A program made the translations under genes and the position numbers. Below, one piece after another: positions 1 through 8,031 of a DNA stretch of 60,003 nt (positions within the stretch are counted from its first letter, which is position 1; the number at the start of each line of letters is the position of its first letter). Source of the stretch: Pseudomonas putida (lineage in GTDB: Bacteria > Pseudomonadota > Gammaproteobacteria > Pseudomonadales > Pseudomonadaceae); NCBI RefSeq assembly GCF_028682175.1, contig NZ_JANHKS010000035.1:1-60003 (forward strand), read 5' to 3'. The notes beneath the pieces are model-generated. The model saw nothing but the letters and a program-made list of their open reading frames with translations. It ran no database searches and was not told the origin of the DNA.

Positions 1-61
1 GCATCTTGAACGTCTAACTCGTTGATATTCAAAGAGTTTTCCGTTCCGACTGCGCCGGAAG

Positions 62-97
62 TGGGGCGAATTATAGAGATCTCCCGAGGCGCGTCAA
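62..97 (-). promoter_or_regulatory. Strong sigma70 promoter of rRNA-operon type, reading leftward out of the window
   Basis: On the minus strand there is a -35 TTGACG (92-97), a 16-bp spacer and a perfect -10 TATAAT (70-75), followed by a GC-rich discriminator (TCGCCCC) typical of stringently controlled rRNA promoters. An A/T-rich stretch just upstream, overlapping the msrQ 3' end, could act as an UP element. Known synteny: in P. aeruginosa an rRNA operon lies next to the msrPQ-pssA-ilvC block. The transcribed DNA down to base 1 looks like an rrn leader, but no rRNA gene is inside the window, so the rRNA identity is inferred. Confidence 0.65.
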
Positions 98-105
98 GCA
101 CTTAT

Positions 106-726
106 TTAAACTTTTGTTACAGATGCTGTTTTTCGGGCTCTACGGCGAGGGATCAGCCCAGCAATTGCTGGAATTCTAAGCGCCAGAAGAAAGGCCCCTA
201 CCCCTGCATAGATAGCCCACTCTTTAAGATCGGCCCGCACAATCCACAACATATGTAGCAAGCCGAGCCCGAGAACCACGTAGATCAACTTGTGCAGCTT
301 CTTCCAACGCGCACCCAGCCGACGCTGACTGTAACGATTGGACGTCGCTGCCATTACAAGAAGACAGAGAAAACCCAGGCTGCCCACAATGATGTAAGGG
401 CGCTTGACCAGTTCGACACCCAATTGCGCCCAGTCAAACCCCAGAATGAAGAAGCCATAGGCGAGCATGTGCACCACCACGCTGGCAAAGCACCATAGCC
501 CCAACTGCCTGCGAACGGCGATCCACCCTGCCCAACCGGTCACCCGCTGCAACGGCGTCATCGCAAGGGTGACCAGTAACAGCACCAGCGTGCCCAAGCC
601 GAATCGGTCGACCAGCGTCTTGCCAGGGTCCGGCCCCAGATCGAGAATCCACGCCTGATGCAGCCAGGCCACCGGCACGGCACAGATCGCCAGGAAAACC
701 GCCAGGCGCCACCACAGATATCGCAT
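106..726 (-). CDS. msrQ: MsrQ, heme-binding membrane subunit of the periplasmic methionine sulfoxide reductase
   Basis: Integral membrane b-type cytochrome that passes electrons from the respiratory chain to periplasmic MsrP. The 206-residue protein has about six hydrophobic segments and the family's conserved histidines, visible here as H86, H145 and H158, likely heme ligands. The usual family length is about 200-210. The ATG at 726 is chosen over a TTG one codon upstream because it overlaps the msrP stop (TGATG), the usual coupling of this pair. It is the last gene of a minus-strand msrP-msrQ operon; its 3' end abuts the leftward rRNA-type promoter. Confidence 0.93.
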   Translation of the reverse strand: MRYLWWRLAVFLAICAVPVAWLHQAWILDLGPDPGKTLVDRFGLGTLVLLLVTLAMTPLQRVTGWAGWIAVRRQLGLWCFASVVVHMLAYGFFILGFDWAQLGVELVKRPYIIVGSLGFLCLLVMAATSNRYSQRRLGARWKKLHKLIYVVLGLGLLHMLWIVRADLKEWAIYAGVGAFLLALRIPAIAGLIPRRRARKTASVTKV

Positions 727-1739
727 CAATAGTTTTTCCGCAGGTCCATACCCGTATAGAGAGCCGCCACCTGCTCCCCATACCCATTGAACATTTCAGT
801 CTGGCGGATGTTCGGGCTGAACAAGCCGCTGGGCAAGCGCCGCTCATGAGCCTGGGTCCAGCGCGGGTGATCCACCGTCGGGTTCACGTTGGCATAAAAG
901 CCATACTCGTTCGCCGCGATGCTCTGCCAGGTGGTCTTGGGTTGCTCACTGACCAGGCTGATCCGCACGATGGACTTTACGCTCTTGAAGCCGTACTTCC
1001 ACGGCACCACCAGGCGTAGCGGCGCGCCATTCTGATTCGGCAACGCTCGCCCGTACATGCCCACCGCCAGGATGGCCAGAGGATTCATCGCCTCGTCCAG
1101 CCGCAGCCCCTCGACATAGGGCCAGTCAATCAATGCAAAGCCGGAACGCTGTCCCGGCATGACCTTGGGATCCTGCAGGGTTTCGAAACGAATGTATTTC
1201 GCTTTGGAAGTCGGCTCGACCTGCTTGAGCAGTTCGGAAATCGGGAAGCCCATCCAGGGAATGACCATCGACCACGCCTCTACGCAGCGCAAACGGTAGA
1301 TCCGCTCCTCCAGCTGATAAGGCTTCATGAAGTCTTCCAGCGCGTAGCGGCCGGGCTTGGCCACTTCGCCATCGATCACCACACTCCAGGGCTCGGTCTT
1401 CAAGGAGCCTGCGTTCTGCGCAGGGTCGCCCTTATCAGTGCCGAACTCATAGAAGTTGTTGTAGTGCGTGGCGTCCTTGAACGGCGTGATGGACTCATTC
1501 TGGACCGTGACCGCCTGCCACTTGGTCGAAGGCAGCTTCTCCTTGAACCAGGCAGGTGCCTCTGCGGCTTCGACGCCGTCATATTGCGAAGCATCGCCAG
1601 CCTGCGCCCAGGAAGGCAAGGCGCTGACAGCCAGGCCGGCCAATGAGGCGCCCAGCACCGCACGGCGTGAGAGGTAGATGGATTCGGGCGTGACATCCGA
1701 CTCGTTGCAAGCGGATGCGCAAGGGATCTTGATGAGCAT
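726..1739 (-). CDS. msrP: MsrP, periplasmic molybdopterin-dependent protein-methionine-sulfoxide reductase catalytic subunit
   Basis: Repairs oxidised methionines in periplasmic proteins using a molybdopterin cofactor and electrons from MsrQ. The 337-residue protein begins with a twin-arginine signal (SRRAVLG near residues 24-30, then a hydrophobic stretch ending in SWAQA), consistent with folded export by Tat. The Mo-ligating cysteine lies in YRLRCVEAW (C152). Length and start match the family. The stop overlaps the msrQ start by one base, so the two are translationally coupled. pssA lies 73 bp upstream on the same strand, so it may share transcription. Confidence 0.94.
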   Translation of the reverse strand: MLIKIPCASACNESDVTPESIYLSRRAVLGASLAGLAVSALPSWAQAGDASQYDGVEAAEAPAWFKEKLPSTKWQAVTVQNESITPFKDATHYNNFYEFGTDKGDPAQNAGSLKTEPWSVVIDGEVAKPGRYALEDFMKPYQLEERIYRLRCVEAWSMVIPWMGFPISELLKQVEPTSKAKYIRFETLQDPKVMPGQRSGFALIDWPYVEGLRLDEAMNPLAILAVGMYGRALPNQNGAPLRLVVPWKYGFKSVKSIVRISLVSEQPKTTWQSIAANEYGFYANVNPTVDHPRWTQAHERRLPSGLFSPNIRQTEMFNGYGEQVAALYTGMDLRKNY

Positions 1740-1812
1740 GGCGCCTCCGCAGCCAAGGTGTATGAATCAACCTTATAGGCTGCGCAGCGCCATGTGAAAT
1801 GAATCTGTATGG

Positions 1813-2667
1813 CTATTTACGACGACGCGGACCCAACAGGTACTGAACCGGCCCCGAGGCTGCGTAACCGAGGAAGATCAGCAGCAGGACACGCGGCGGA
1901 TCGCTGAATACCACGGCGAAGACCAGCACCACGGCCAGGATTGCCACGAAAGGCACGCGCCCCTTGAGGTCCAGTTCCTTGAAGCTGTTGTACTTGATGT
2001 TGCTGACCATCAGCATGCCAGCGGCGGCCACCAGCAACGCCACCAGGAAGGCCCAACCCGAGCCGTCGATGCCGTGGTCACTGAATGCCCACACCGTGCC
2101 GGCGATCACACCCGCCGCAGCCGGACTTGCCAGACCGATGAAATAGCGTTTGTCAGCGGTGCCCACCTGGGTATTGAAGCGGGCCAGGCGCAGTGCAGCC
2201 CCTGCCACATAGATGAAGGCGACCATCCAGCCCACCTTGCCCAGACCACCCAAGGCCCAGCCAAAGGCCAGCAACGCAGGTGCCACACCAAAGGCGACCA
2301 TGTCGGACAGGGAATCGTACTCGGCGCCGAACGCGCTTTGCGTATTGGTCATGCGGGCCACGCGCCCGTCCAGGCCGTCGAGCACCATGGCGATGAAAAT
2401 GGCGGCTGCGGCAAACCCGAAGTATTTGCTGGCACCCACCAGGTCACCGGCACTCATCGCACTTTGCGCGCTCATGGAGCTGATGATCGAGTAGAAACCG
2501 GCAAACAGGTTGGCGGTGGTGAAGAGGTTCGGCAGCAGATAGATGCCGCGATGACGGACCTTGCGCCCTTCGGCGTCGTGGCCCTCTTCTATATGTTCGT
2601 CGATCGGTAGCAGGCTTTCGGCGTCAGAGGCCTTGTTCGGCTCGTCGGGACGTTCGCTCATGGACAA
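1813..2667 (-). CDS. pssA: CDP-diacylglycerol--serine O-phosphatidyltransferase
   Basis: Makes phosphatidylserine from CDP-diacylglycerol and serine, the first committed step to phosphatidylethanolamine. The 284-residue protein carries the CDP-alcohol phosphotransferase signature with the catalytic aspartates in DGLDGRVAR (D97, D100) and in EYDSLSD (D118, D122). About eight hydrophobic segments follow an acidic, soluble N-terminal tail of roughly 45 residues. This is the membrane (type II) class, not the E. coli phospholipase-D-like class. It is separated from ilvC by a terminator. Confidence 0.93.
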   Translation of the reverse strand: MSMSERPDEPNKASDAESLLPIDEHIEEGHDAEGRKVRHRGIYLLPNLFTTANLFAGFYSIISSMSAQSAMSAGDLVGASKYFGFAAAAIFIAMVLDGLDGRVARMTNTQSAFGAEYDSLSDMVAFGVAPALLAFGWALGGLGKVGWMVAFIYVAGAALRLARFNTQVGTADKRYFIGLASPAAAGVIAGTVWAFSDHGIDGSGWAFLVALLVAAAGMLMVSNIKYNSFKELDLKGRVPFVAILAVVLVFAVVFSDPPRVLLLIFLGYAASGPVQYLLGPRRRK

Positions 2668-2756
2668 TACCTTGCAGCTGGGAATTTTCGATAATGCTCG
2701 CGGCGGCTTCGCGCCGGCAAACGATGCAGCTTTATACCAGATGAGCCCCCCAGAAC

Positions 2757-2786
2757 GAAAAAACGCGACCCGAGGGCCGCGTTTTT
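2757..2786 (-). terminator. Intrinsic terminator downstream of ilvC
   Basis: On the minus strand a hairpin with arms AAACGCG and CGCGTTT (with an inner CC/GG and small mismatches) ends in a T-run. It lies about 30 bp after the ilvC stop and before pssA. The complementary A-run makes it potentially bidirectional. Confidence 0.75.
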
Positions 2787-2814
2787 CGTAAACCTGAACC
2801 CGCTTTAGAAAAGC

Positions 2815-3831
2815 TTAGTTCTTGGTTTGGTCAACGATTTTGTTCTTGGCGATCCAAGGCATCATCGAGCGCAGTTGCTCGCCGATGATTTCGATGCCGT
2901 GAGCCTTGTTGTTGCGGCGCTTGGCGGTCATCGATGGGTAGTTGCTCGCGCCTTCGGCGATGAACATCTTCGCGTATTCGCCGTCCTGGATGCGCTTCAG
3001 AGCGTTGCGCATGGCCTGACGGGATTCGGCGTTGATGACTTCAGGACCAGTCACGTACTCGCCGTATTCGGCGTTGTTGGAGATCGAGTAGTTCATGTTG
3101 GCGATACCGCCTTCGTACATGAGGTCAACGATCAGCTTCAGTTCGTGCAGGCACTCGAAGTAGGCCATTTCTGGCGCGTAGCCAGCTTCGACCAGAGTTT
3201 CGAAACCGGCTTTGACCAGCTCGACGGTACCGCCGCACAGAACAGCCTGTTCGCCGAACAGGTCGGTTTCAGTCTCGTCCTTGAAGGTGGTTTCGATGAT
3301 GCCGGTACGGCCGCCGCCAACGCCCGAAGCGTAGGACAGTGCGACGTTCTTGGCGTTGCCCGAAGCGTCCTGGTAGACAGCGATCAGGTCAGGGATACCA
3401 CCGCCTTTGACGAACTCGGTACGTACGGTGTGACCTGGCGCTTTTGGCGCGATCATGATCACGTCCAGGTCAGCGCGTGGCACGACCTGGTTATAGTGAA
3501 TCGCGAAGCCGTGGGAGAAGGCCAGGGTGGCGCCTTTCTTGATGTTCGGCTCGATTTCGTTCTTGTACAGCTGGGACTGGAACTCGTCCGGGGTCAGGAT
3601 CATGACCAGGTCGGCAGCGGCAACGGCGGAAGCGACGTCAGTCACTTTCAGGCCATGGGCTTCAGCCTTGGCGACAGTAGCCGAACCTTTACGCAGGCCA
3701 ACGGTGACATCAACGCCGGAGTCTTTCAGGTTGCACGCTTGAGCGTGGCCTTGGGAGCCGTAACCGATGATGGCAACTTTCTTGCCCTGGATGATGGAAA
3801 GGTCGCAGTCTTTGTCGTAATAAACTTTCAT
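2815..3831 (-). CDS. ilvC: Ketol-acid reductoisomerase (NADP+)
   Basis: Converts acetolactate or acetohydroxybutyrate to the dihydroxy acid precursors of valine, leucine and isoleucine, using NADPH and Mg2+. The 338 residues match the short (class I) enzyme. The Rossmann dinucleotide motif GYGSQG is at residues 23-28, followed by the acid/Glu-rich KARI C-terminal domain (DETETDLFGEQ, AYFECLHE). It is third in the ilvI-ilvH-ilvC cluster, 50 bp after ilvH, and followed by a terminator. Codon use is that of a highly expressed gene. Confidence 0.97.
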   Translation of the reverse strand: MKVYYDKDCDLSIIQGKKVAIIGYGSQGHAQACNLKDSGVDVTVGLRKGSATVAKAEAHGLKVTDVASAVAAADLVMILTPDEFQSQLYKNEIEPNIKKGATLAFSHGFAIHYNQVVPRADLDVIMIAPKAPGHTVRTEFVKGGGIPDLIAVYQDASGNAKNVALSYASGVGGGRTGIIETTFKDETETDLFGEQAVLCGGTVELVKAGFETLVEAGYAPEMAYFECLHELKLIVDLMYEGGIANMNYSISNNAEYGEYVTGPEVINAESRQAMRNALKRIQDGEYAKMFIAEGASNYPSMTAKRRNNKAHGIEIIGEQLRSMMPWIAKNKIVDQTKN

Positions 3832-3881
3832 GAAATTCCCCTGTTATCTCGGCCGCAAGGCCATTCGCTAAATGTGTAAGG

Positions 3882-4373
3882 TTAGATGCTCAGCACTTTG
3901 TCGCCGCGGGCAATGCCCGTGACGCCGCTGCGTACGGTTTCCAGGATGGCGGTGGTGCCGATGGCCTGGATAAAGCTATCCAGTTTGTCGCTCGTCCCTG
4001 TCAGCTGCACGGTGTAGACACTGCTGGAAACATCAACGATCTGGCCGCGGAAAATGTCCGTGGTACGCTTGATTTCGGCGCGCTGGGCGCCAGTGGCCTT
4101 GACCTTGATCAGCATCAGTTCGCGCTCGATGTGAGCACTTTCCGACAGATCGACCAGCTTGACCACTTCAACCAGCTTGTTGAGGTTCTTGGTGATCTGC
4201 TCGATCACCTCATCATGGCCGACAGTGGTCAACGTCAGACGCGACAGGGTCGGGTCTTCGGTCGGCGCCACGGTCAGGCTTTCGATGTTGTAGTTACGCT
4301 GCGAGAACAGACCGACGACGCGAGAAAGAGCACCTGGTTCGTTTTCCAGCAACAAGGAAATGATGTGCCGCAT
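3882..4373 (-). CDS. ilvH: Acetolactate synthase small (regulatory) subunit
   Basis: Regulatory subunit that activates IlvI and gives valine feedback inhibition. The 163 residues begin with an N-terminal ACT domain (IISLLLENEPGALSRVVGLF, residues 4-23) and end in the ALS_ss C-terminal domain, the standard length for the IlvH/IlvN family. Its ATG begins one base after the ilvI stop codon, so the two subunits are almost certainly translationally coupled. Confidence 0.96.
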   Translation of the reverse strand: MRHIISLLLENEPGALSRVVGLFSQRNYNIESLTVAPTEDPTLSRLTLTTVGHDEVIEQITKNLNKLVEVVKLVDLSESAHIERELMLIKVKATGAQRAEIKRTTDIFRGQIVDVSSSVYTVQLTGTSDKLDSFIQAIGTTAILETVRSGVTGIARGDKVLSI

Positions 4374-4374
4374 A

Positions 4375-6108
4375 TTAGGTACGCTCCGTCTTGCTCAGCC
4401 ACATGTCGCGCATCGCGCCGTCTTTGATCTGCATCGGGTAGACGTGCTCGCTGGCGTCGACCTGAATGTCGATCAGCACCAGGCGGTCCTTCATGGCGAA
4501 GGCCTGCTCCATCATCGGTTTCAGATCTTTGAGGTCAGTGATGCGCATGCCGACGTGACCATAGGCTTCGGCCAGCTTGACGAAGTCAGGCAGCGATTCC
4601 ATGTACGAGTGGGCATGACGCGAGCCGTAGCTCATGTCCTGCCACTGACGGACCATGCCCAGTACGCCGTTGTTGAGCAGTACGATCTTCACCGGCAGGT
4701 TGTGCTGCAGGCAGGTCGACAGTTCCTGGATGTTCATCTGGATACTGCCTTCGCCCGTCACGCAGGCAACGTCCGCATCCGGGAAGCTCAGCTTGACGCC
4801 CATGGCCGCCGGGAAACCGAAGCCCATGGTGCCCAGGCCACCGGAATTGATCCAGCGGTTGGGTTTGTCGAAACGGTAGTACTGCGCCGCGAACATCTGG
4901 TGCTGACCGACGTCGGAGGCGACATAGGCATCGCCCTTGGTGACTTCGCTCAGGGTCTCGATCACGGTCTGAGGCTTGATGACGCTGCCATCGCCTTCGT
5001 TGTACGGGTACATCTTGCGATCGCCGCGCCACTCTTCGATCTGCTTCCACCAGGTAGCGACCGCCGCCTTGTCAGGCGTCTGGCCGATTTCCTTGAAGGT
5101 CGCGACCATTTCGGTCAGCACGCTTTCCACAGGCCCGACGATTGGCACGTCGGCCTTGATGGTCTTGGAAATGGACGCAGGGTCGATGTCGACGTGAATG
5201 ATCTTGGCGCCAGGGCAGAAACGCGAAGCGCCGTTGATCACGCGGTCGTCGAAACGGGCACCGACGCACAGGATCACGTCCGAGTGGTGCATGGTCATGT
5301 TGGCGGTGTAGGCGCCGTGCATGCCCAGCATGCCGACGAACTGACGATCAGTGCCAGGGTAGGCACCCAGGCCCATCAGCGTGTTGGTCACCGGAGCGTT
5401 GAGCAAGCGGGCCAGTTCAGTCAGTTGCGCCGAACCGTGACCCAGGATGACGCCACCACCGGCGTAGATGACCGGACGCTTGGCCGCCAGCAGCATTTCC
5501 ACGGCCTTGCGGATCTGACCGGAGTGGCCACGGACCGCCGGGCTGTAGGAACGCAGCTTGGCTTTCTTCGGATAGATGTATTCGAACTTTTCGGCCGGGT
5601 TGGTCATATCTTTCGGGATATCGACGACAACCGGACCAGGACGGCCGGACTCTGCCAGGTAGAAGGCCTTTTTCAGGACTTCAGGGATTTCCGATGCGTG
5701 CTTGACCATGAAGCTGTGCTTCACGATCGGACGCGAGATCCCGATCATGTCGGTTTCCTGGAACGCATCGGTACCGACCATGAAGCTCGGGACCTGGGCG
5801 GTCAGGATGACCATCGGAATGGAGTCCATGTACGCGGTAGCGATACCGGTAATGACGTTGGTCGCGCCGGGACCCGAAGTCACCAGTACGACACCGGCCT
5901 TGCCGGTCGCACGCGCATAGCCGTCGGCCATGTGGGTGGCAGCCTGCTCATGACGGACAAGAATATGTTGAACAGTCGTTTCTTTGAAAAGCGCGTCGTA
6001 GATATGCAGTGCGGCACCACCTGGGTACCCATAGATATACTTGACGCCTTCGTCGCGCAAAAAGCGGACGATCATTTCCCCGCCAGATAAAAGCTCCACG
6101 TTGTCCAC
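4375..6108 (-). CDS. ilvI: Acetolactate synthase large (catalytic) subunit, ThDP-dependent
   Basis: Condenses two pyruvates, or pyruvate with 2-ketobutyrate, to start branched-chain amino-acid synthesis. The 577 residues show the N-terminal ThDP Pyr domain (YGYPGGAALHIYDAL; the catalytic Glu is in VRHEQAA), a central FAD/TPP domain and the C-terminal PP domain. The diphosphate/Mg motif reads GEGSIQMNIQEL, i.e. GEG instead of the textbook GDG, a conservative change. It is the first gene of the ilvI-ilvH-ilvC operon, and the leader upstream carries a terminator-like hairpin (see 6121-6148). It is often annotated ilvB. Confidence 0.96.
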   Translation of the reverse strand: MDNVELLSGGEMIVRFLRDEGVKYIYGYPGGAALHIYDALFKETTVQHILVRHEQAATHMADGYARATGKAGVVLVTSGPGATNVITGIATAYMDSIPMVILTAQVPSFMVGTDAFQETDMIGISRPIVKHSFMVKHASEIPEVLKKAFYLAESGRPGPVVVDIPKDMTNPAEKFEYIYPKKAKLRSYSPAVRGHSGQIRKAVEMLLAAKRPVIYAGGGVILGHGSAQLTELARLLNAPVTNTLMGLGAYPGTDRQFVGMLGMHGAYTANMTMHHSDVILCVGARFDDRVINGASRFCPGAKIIHVDIDPASISKTIKADVPIVGPVESVLTEMVATFKEIGQTPDKAAVATWWKQIEEWRGDRKMYPYNEGDGSVIKPQTVIETLSEVTKGDAYVASDVGQHQMFAAQYYRFDKPNRWINSGGLGTMGFGFPAAMGVKLSFPDADVACVTGEGSIQMNIQELSTCLQHNLPVKIVLLNNGVLGMVRQWQDMSYGSRHAHSYMESLPDFVKLAEAYGHVGMRITDLKDLKPMMEQAFAMKDRLVLIDIQVDASEHVYPMQIKDGAMRDMWLSKTERT

Positions 6109-6120
6109 CTCTAAAACGCC

Positions 6121-6148
6121 AGAAAACCGTCCGCTCCAAGCGGGACGG
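6121..6148 (-). terminator. Candidate transcription attenuator immediately upstream of ilvI
   Basis: On the minus strand the leader forms a GC-rich hairpin with arms CCGTCC and GGACGG, extended by GCT/AGC around a 3-nt loop (6127-6148, one bulge), directly followed by TTTTCT. It sits only 12 bp before the ilvI start and downstream of the putative ilvI promoter, so it cannot terminate an upstream gene; it would act on ilvI itself. A second small hairpin (GCGAC/GTCGC, 6181-6194) precedes it. Confidence 0.5.
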
Positions 6149-6197
6149 GTCTAATAGGTTTACTGCCAAGCAGAGCATGAGCGACGGTGGTCGCCGA

Positions 6198-6239
6198 CTA
6201 CGTCAGCACTGACTGAGCAAGTATTGGGAGTCTCCCCAT
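6198..6239 (-). CDS. Putative ilvI leader peptide
   Basis: A 13-codon ORF (MGRLPILAQSVLT, then TAG) ends about 50 nt before the terminator-like hairpin. Five of its 13 residues are Leu, Ile or Val, as expected for a leader peptide that senses branched-chain aminoacyl-tRNA. The same frame is open further upstream to an ATG at 6317 (39 codons). No convincing Shine-Dalgarno is visible for either start, which is the main weakness. Confidence 0.3.
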   Translation of the reverse strand: MGRLPILAQSVLT

Positions 6240-6367
6240 TAATGTTTCGGGGTCTTCCCACCCAGCGCGAGGTAACGCGTTGCGGGTGTAACAGGTCGGC
6301 GCGGGTGTGCGCCTCATGATCTGCCGAGACGGTCTGCTTCTGGCAGTCCCTCTACAGCGGACTTTGG

Positions 6368-6396
6368 ATTGTTGTGATTCAACCCTCTCAAGTCAA
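6368..6396 (-). promoter_or_regulatory. Putative sigma70 promoter of ilvI-ilvH-ilvC
   Basis: A minus-strand -35 TTGACT (6391-6396), a 17-bp spacer and an AACAAT -10-like hexamer (6368-6373). Transcription from here gives an untranslated leader of about 250 nt containing the peptide ORF and attenuator hairpin. The -10 is weak, so the exact start is uncertain. Confidence 0.4.
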
Positions 6397-6508
6397 GTCA
6401 TCGATGCGCTTTCTTCACCCATCCCGGACGAAAAAGCACCGAATGAGGTCGTGACTGCATGCTTGTGATAGGTTGCACCTGTACAGCAAACGAAGTTAAG
6501 GAAGCAGT

Positions 6509-6934
6509 ATGCGCTGGATGATGCTTGCCGCCACGCTGACGCTGGCTACAGGTTCGGTCGCCACCCAGGCCGCCCAGATCTACAAGTGGGTTGACGCTCA
6601 GGGGATCACTCACTTCGATGCCCAGCCGCCTGCCGGGCAATCGGCGCAGGAAATCGACGTGCAAAAGCCGGTTGCGCCGCCTGCGCCCGCGCCCGCCAAA
6701 CCTTCAGAGGATTCGGCACAGCAGGCCGTTGACGCGAAAGTGAAACGGCAAGTGGCGGCGCAGGAAGCCAAGCGCAAGGAGTATTGCGAGACTCAGCGCA
6801 CCAATCTTGCGCAGTTGCAGAACAACCCACGGGTTCGGGAAGAGGTGAACGGAGAGTTCAGGCGTTTCACGGAAGAGGAGCGCCAGGCGCGTATCGCCGA
6901 GGTCAAGAAGTCCATCGACGACACGTGCAACTGA
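6509..6934 (+). CDS. DUF4124 domain-containing secreted protein
   Basis: Function unknown. The 141-residue protein has a Sec signal (MRWMMLAATLTLATGSVATQA), then the DUF4124 core QIYKWVDAQGITHFDAQPP (about residues 23-41), a Pro/Ala-rich linker and a charged, helical C-terminal half (residues 70-140) with two cysteines. A good ribosome binding site (AAGGAAG) precedes the ATG. It converges with yqcC with only 3 bp between stop codons. DUF4124 proteins are common in the pseudomonad periplasm; none of the visible features gives a specific role. Confidence 0.85.
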   Translation: MRWMMLAATLTLATGSVATQAAQIYKWVDAQGITHFDAQPPAGQSAQEIDVQKPVAPPAPAPAKPSEDSAQQAVDAKVKRQVAAQEAKRKEYCETQRTNLAQLQNNPRVREEVNGEFRRFTEEERQARIAEVKKSIDDTCN

Positions 6935-6937
6935 CTT

Positions 6938-7267
6938 TCAGACCGACTCGGTGATCAGCCGGTCGAATTGCGCCAGCAGTTCCTGCAAGCGACGAGTTTG
7001 CGCGGCGCGGTCGACATAGACCATCTGCGCCATTTCCAGAATGCCCGATGCGTTGGGCAACTCCAGATCCTGCTCCAGGATGGTTTTCATCCGGGGCAGG
7101 AATATCCATTGCAGCCACTGATCGAAATCCAGCGTATCGACGCAGAAAGGTTCACGGCTGGCCAGGTCGTCATCGCTGGGTGGCACAGCCTTCCACCAGC
7201 CCAAGGTGCGCAGTTCACGCTCGATCAGCAGCAGTTGATCGGCGATCTGTGGAAAACGCTTATCCAT
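6938..7267 (-). CDS. YqcC family protein
   Basis: Small soluble protein (109 residues) of the YqcC family, function unknown. It is rich in Trp, Leu and acidic residues (RTLGWW, DFDQWLQWIFLPRM). An ATG further upstream in the same frame would add 13 Arg/Pro-rich residues. The start at 7267 is preferred because it overlaps the lpoP stop by 8 bp, indicating coupling, and gives the usual family length. It is the third gene of the mrcB-lpoP-yqcC cluster; whether it takes part in cell-wall synthesis is unknown. Confidence 0.85.
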   Translation of the reverse strand: MDKRFPQIADQLLLIERELRTLGWWKAVPPSDDDLASREPFCVDTLDFDQWLQWIFLPRMKTILEQDLELPNASGILEMAQMVYVDRAAQTRRLQELLAQFDRLITESV

Positions 7268-8015
7268 TGGCCTTCTGCCGGGCCAGCGCCGCACCGGCCG
7301 CATCACCCTGCTTTTCCCGTGCCTGGGCGATCAGCCCCCACAGGCTTGCCTGAAGGCTGGCACGACCGTTGGCGTAGGTCAGGCCGCGACGGGCCAGTTG
7401 CTCGGCCTGTGGCGCATCGCCCTGGGCCAGACGCACCTGGGCCAGTTTGTACAGCACCTGAGGTTCGCGAGGAGCCACACGCTGTGCGCGTTCCAGGCTC
7501 GACGATGCGCCGTTGAGGTCGCCGCTGCTCTGCTGTTGCTGAGCGGTGGTCAGCAGCGCCAGCACAGGGCCATCCAGTTGCTCATCGGCCGACAGACCGC
7601 CGCTGGAGGCCGACGGGATGCCGGTCGGCGCCGAAGACGGCATGTTGTAGGTGCTACCGGTTGCCGCGGGCGGCGTGTAGGTGTTGTTGATCGGCGCCTG
7701 ATTGACCGGCGCGGTGCTGATCGGTGCCTGCGAGGTACTGATCGGCGGGGTAAAGGTCGAAATAGGCGCGGCGCTGGCGTTGGCCCCGCCTGGCACCATG
7801 ACCGTCACGCCGGAGTCTTCCTGAATCGACTGAGCCTGGGCAGGCGTCTGGGCCTGCACCGGCGCCCGGTAGGTGTTGCTGCGATTGGCCGACACCCGCT
7901 CGCCGTTGGAGACGCGGGAACCTGAATCCACCACCGGAATGTTGCCGCGCGTCTGTGTCGCGCAGCCATTGAGCAAAGCCAGAGCCGCTAAAGCCGGAAT
8001 CAACCACTTGTTCAC
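7260..8015 (-). CDS. lpoP: TPR-containing outer-membrane lipoprotein, probable LpoP activator of PBP1B
   Basis: The 251-residue protein has a lipoprotein signal ending in LLNGC (lipidated C18), a long low-complexity linker rich in Thr, Pro, Ala and Ser (about residues 45-150) that could span the periplasm, and a C-terminal tetratricopeptide region (about 155-245). This architecture and its position directly after mrcB match LpoP of P. aeruginosa, the lipoprotein that activates PBP1B in pseudomonads in place of enteric LpoB. It starts 16 bp after the mrcB stop and overlaps yqcC. Confidence 0.85.
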   Translation of the reverse strand: MNKWLIPALAALALLNGCATQTRGNIPVVDSGSRVSNGERVSANRSNTYRAPVQAQTPAQAQSIQEDSGVTVMVPGGANASAAPISTFTPPISTSQAPISTAPVNQAPINNTYTPPAATGSTYNMPSSAPTGIPSASSGGLSADEQLDGPVLALLTTAQQQQSSGDLNGASSSLERAQRVAPREPQVLYKLAQVRLAQGDAPQAEQLARRGLTYANGRASLQASLWGLIAQAREKQGDAAGAALARQKANG

Positions 8016-8031
8016 TTCACACCCTCTTCGC

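Noticed and set aside
22..258. Plus-strand frame at the left edge
   Set aside because: Overlaps the rRNA-type promoter and msrQ on the opposite strand with no coding signature.
4360..6090. Plus-strand open frame opposite ilvI
   Set aside because: Composition (His/Asp/Val/Gly-rich) is the usual antisense of a GC-rich gene; ilvI is unambiguous.
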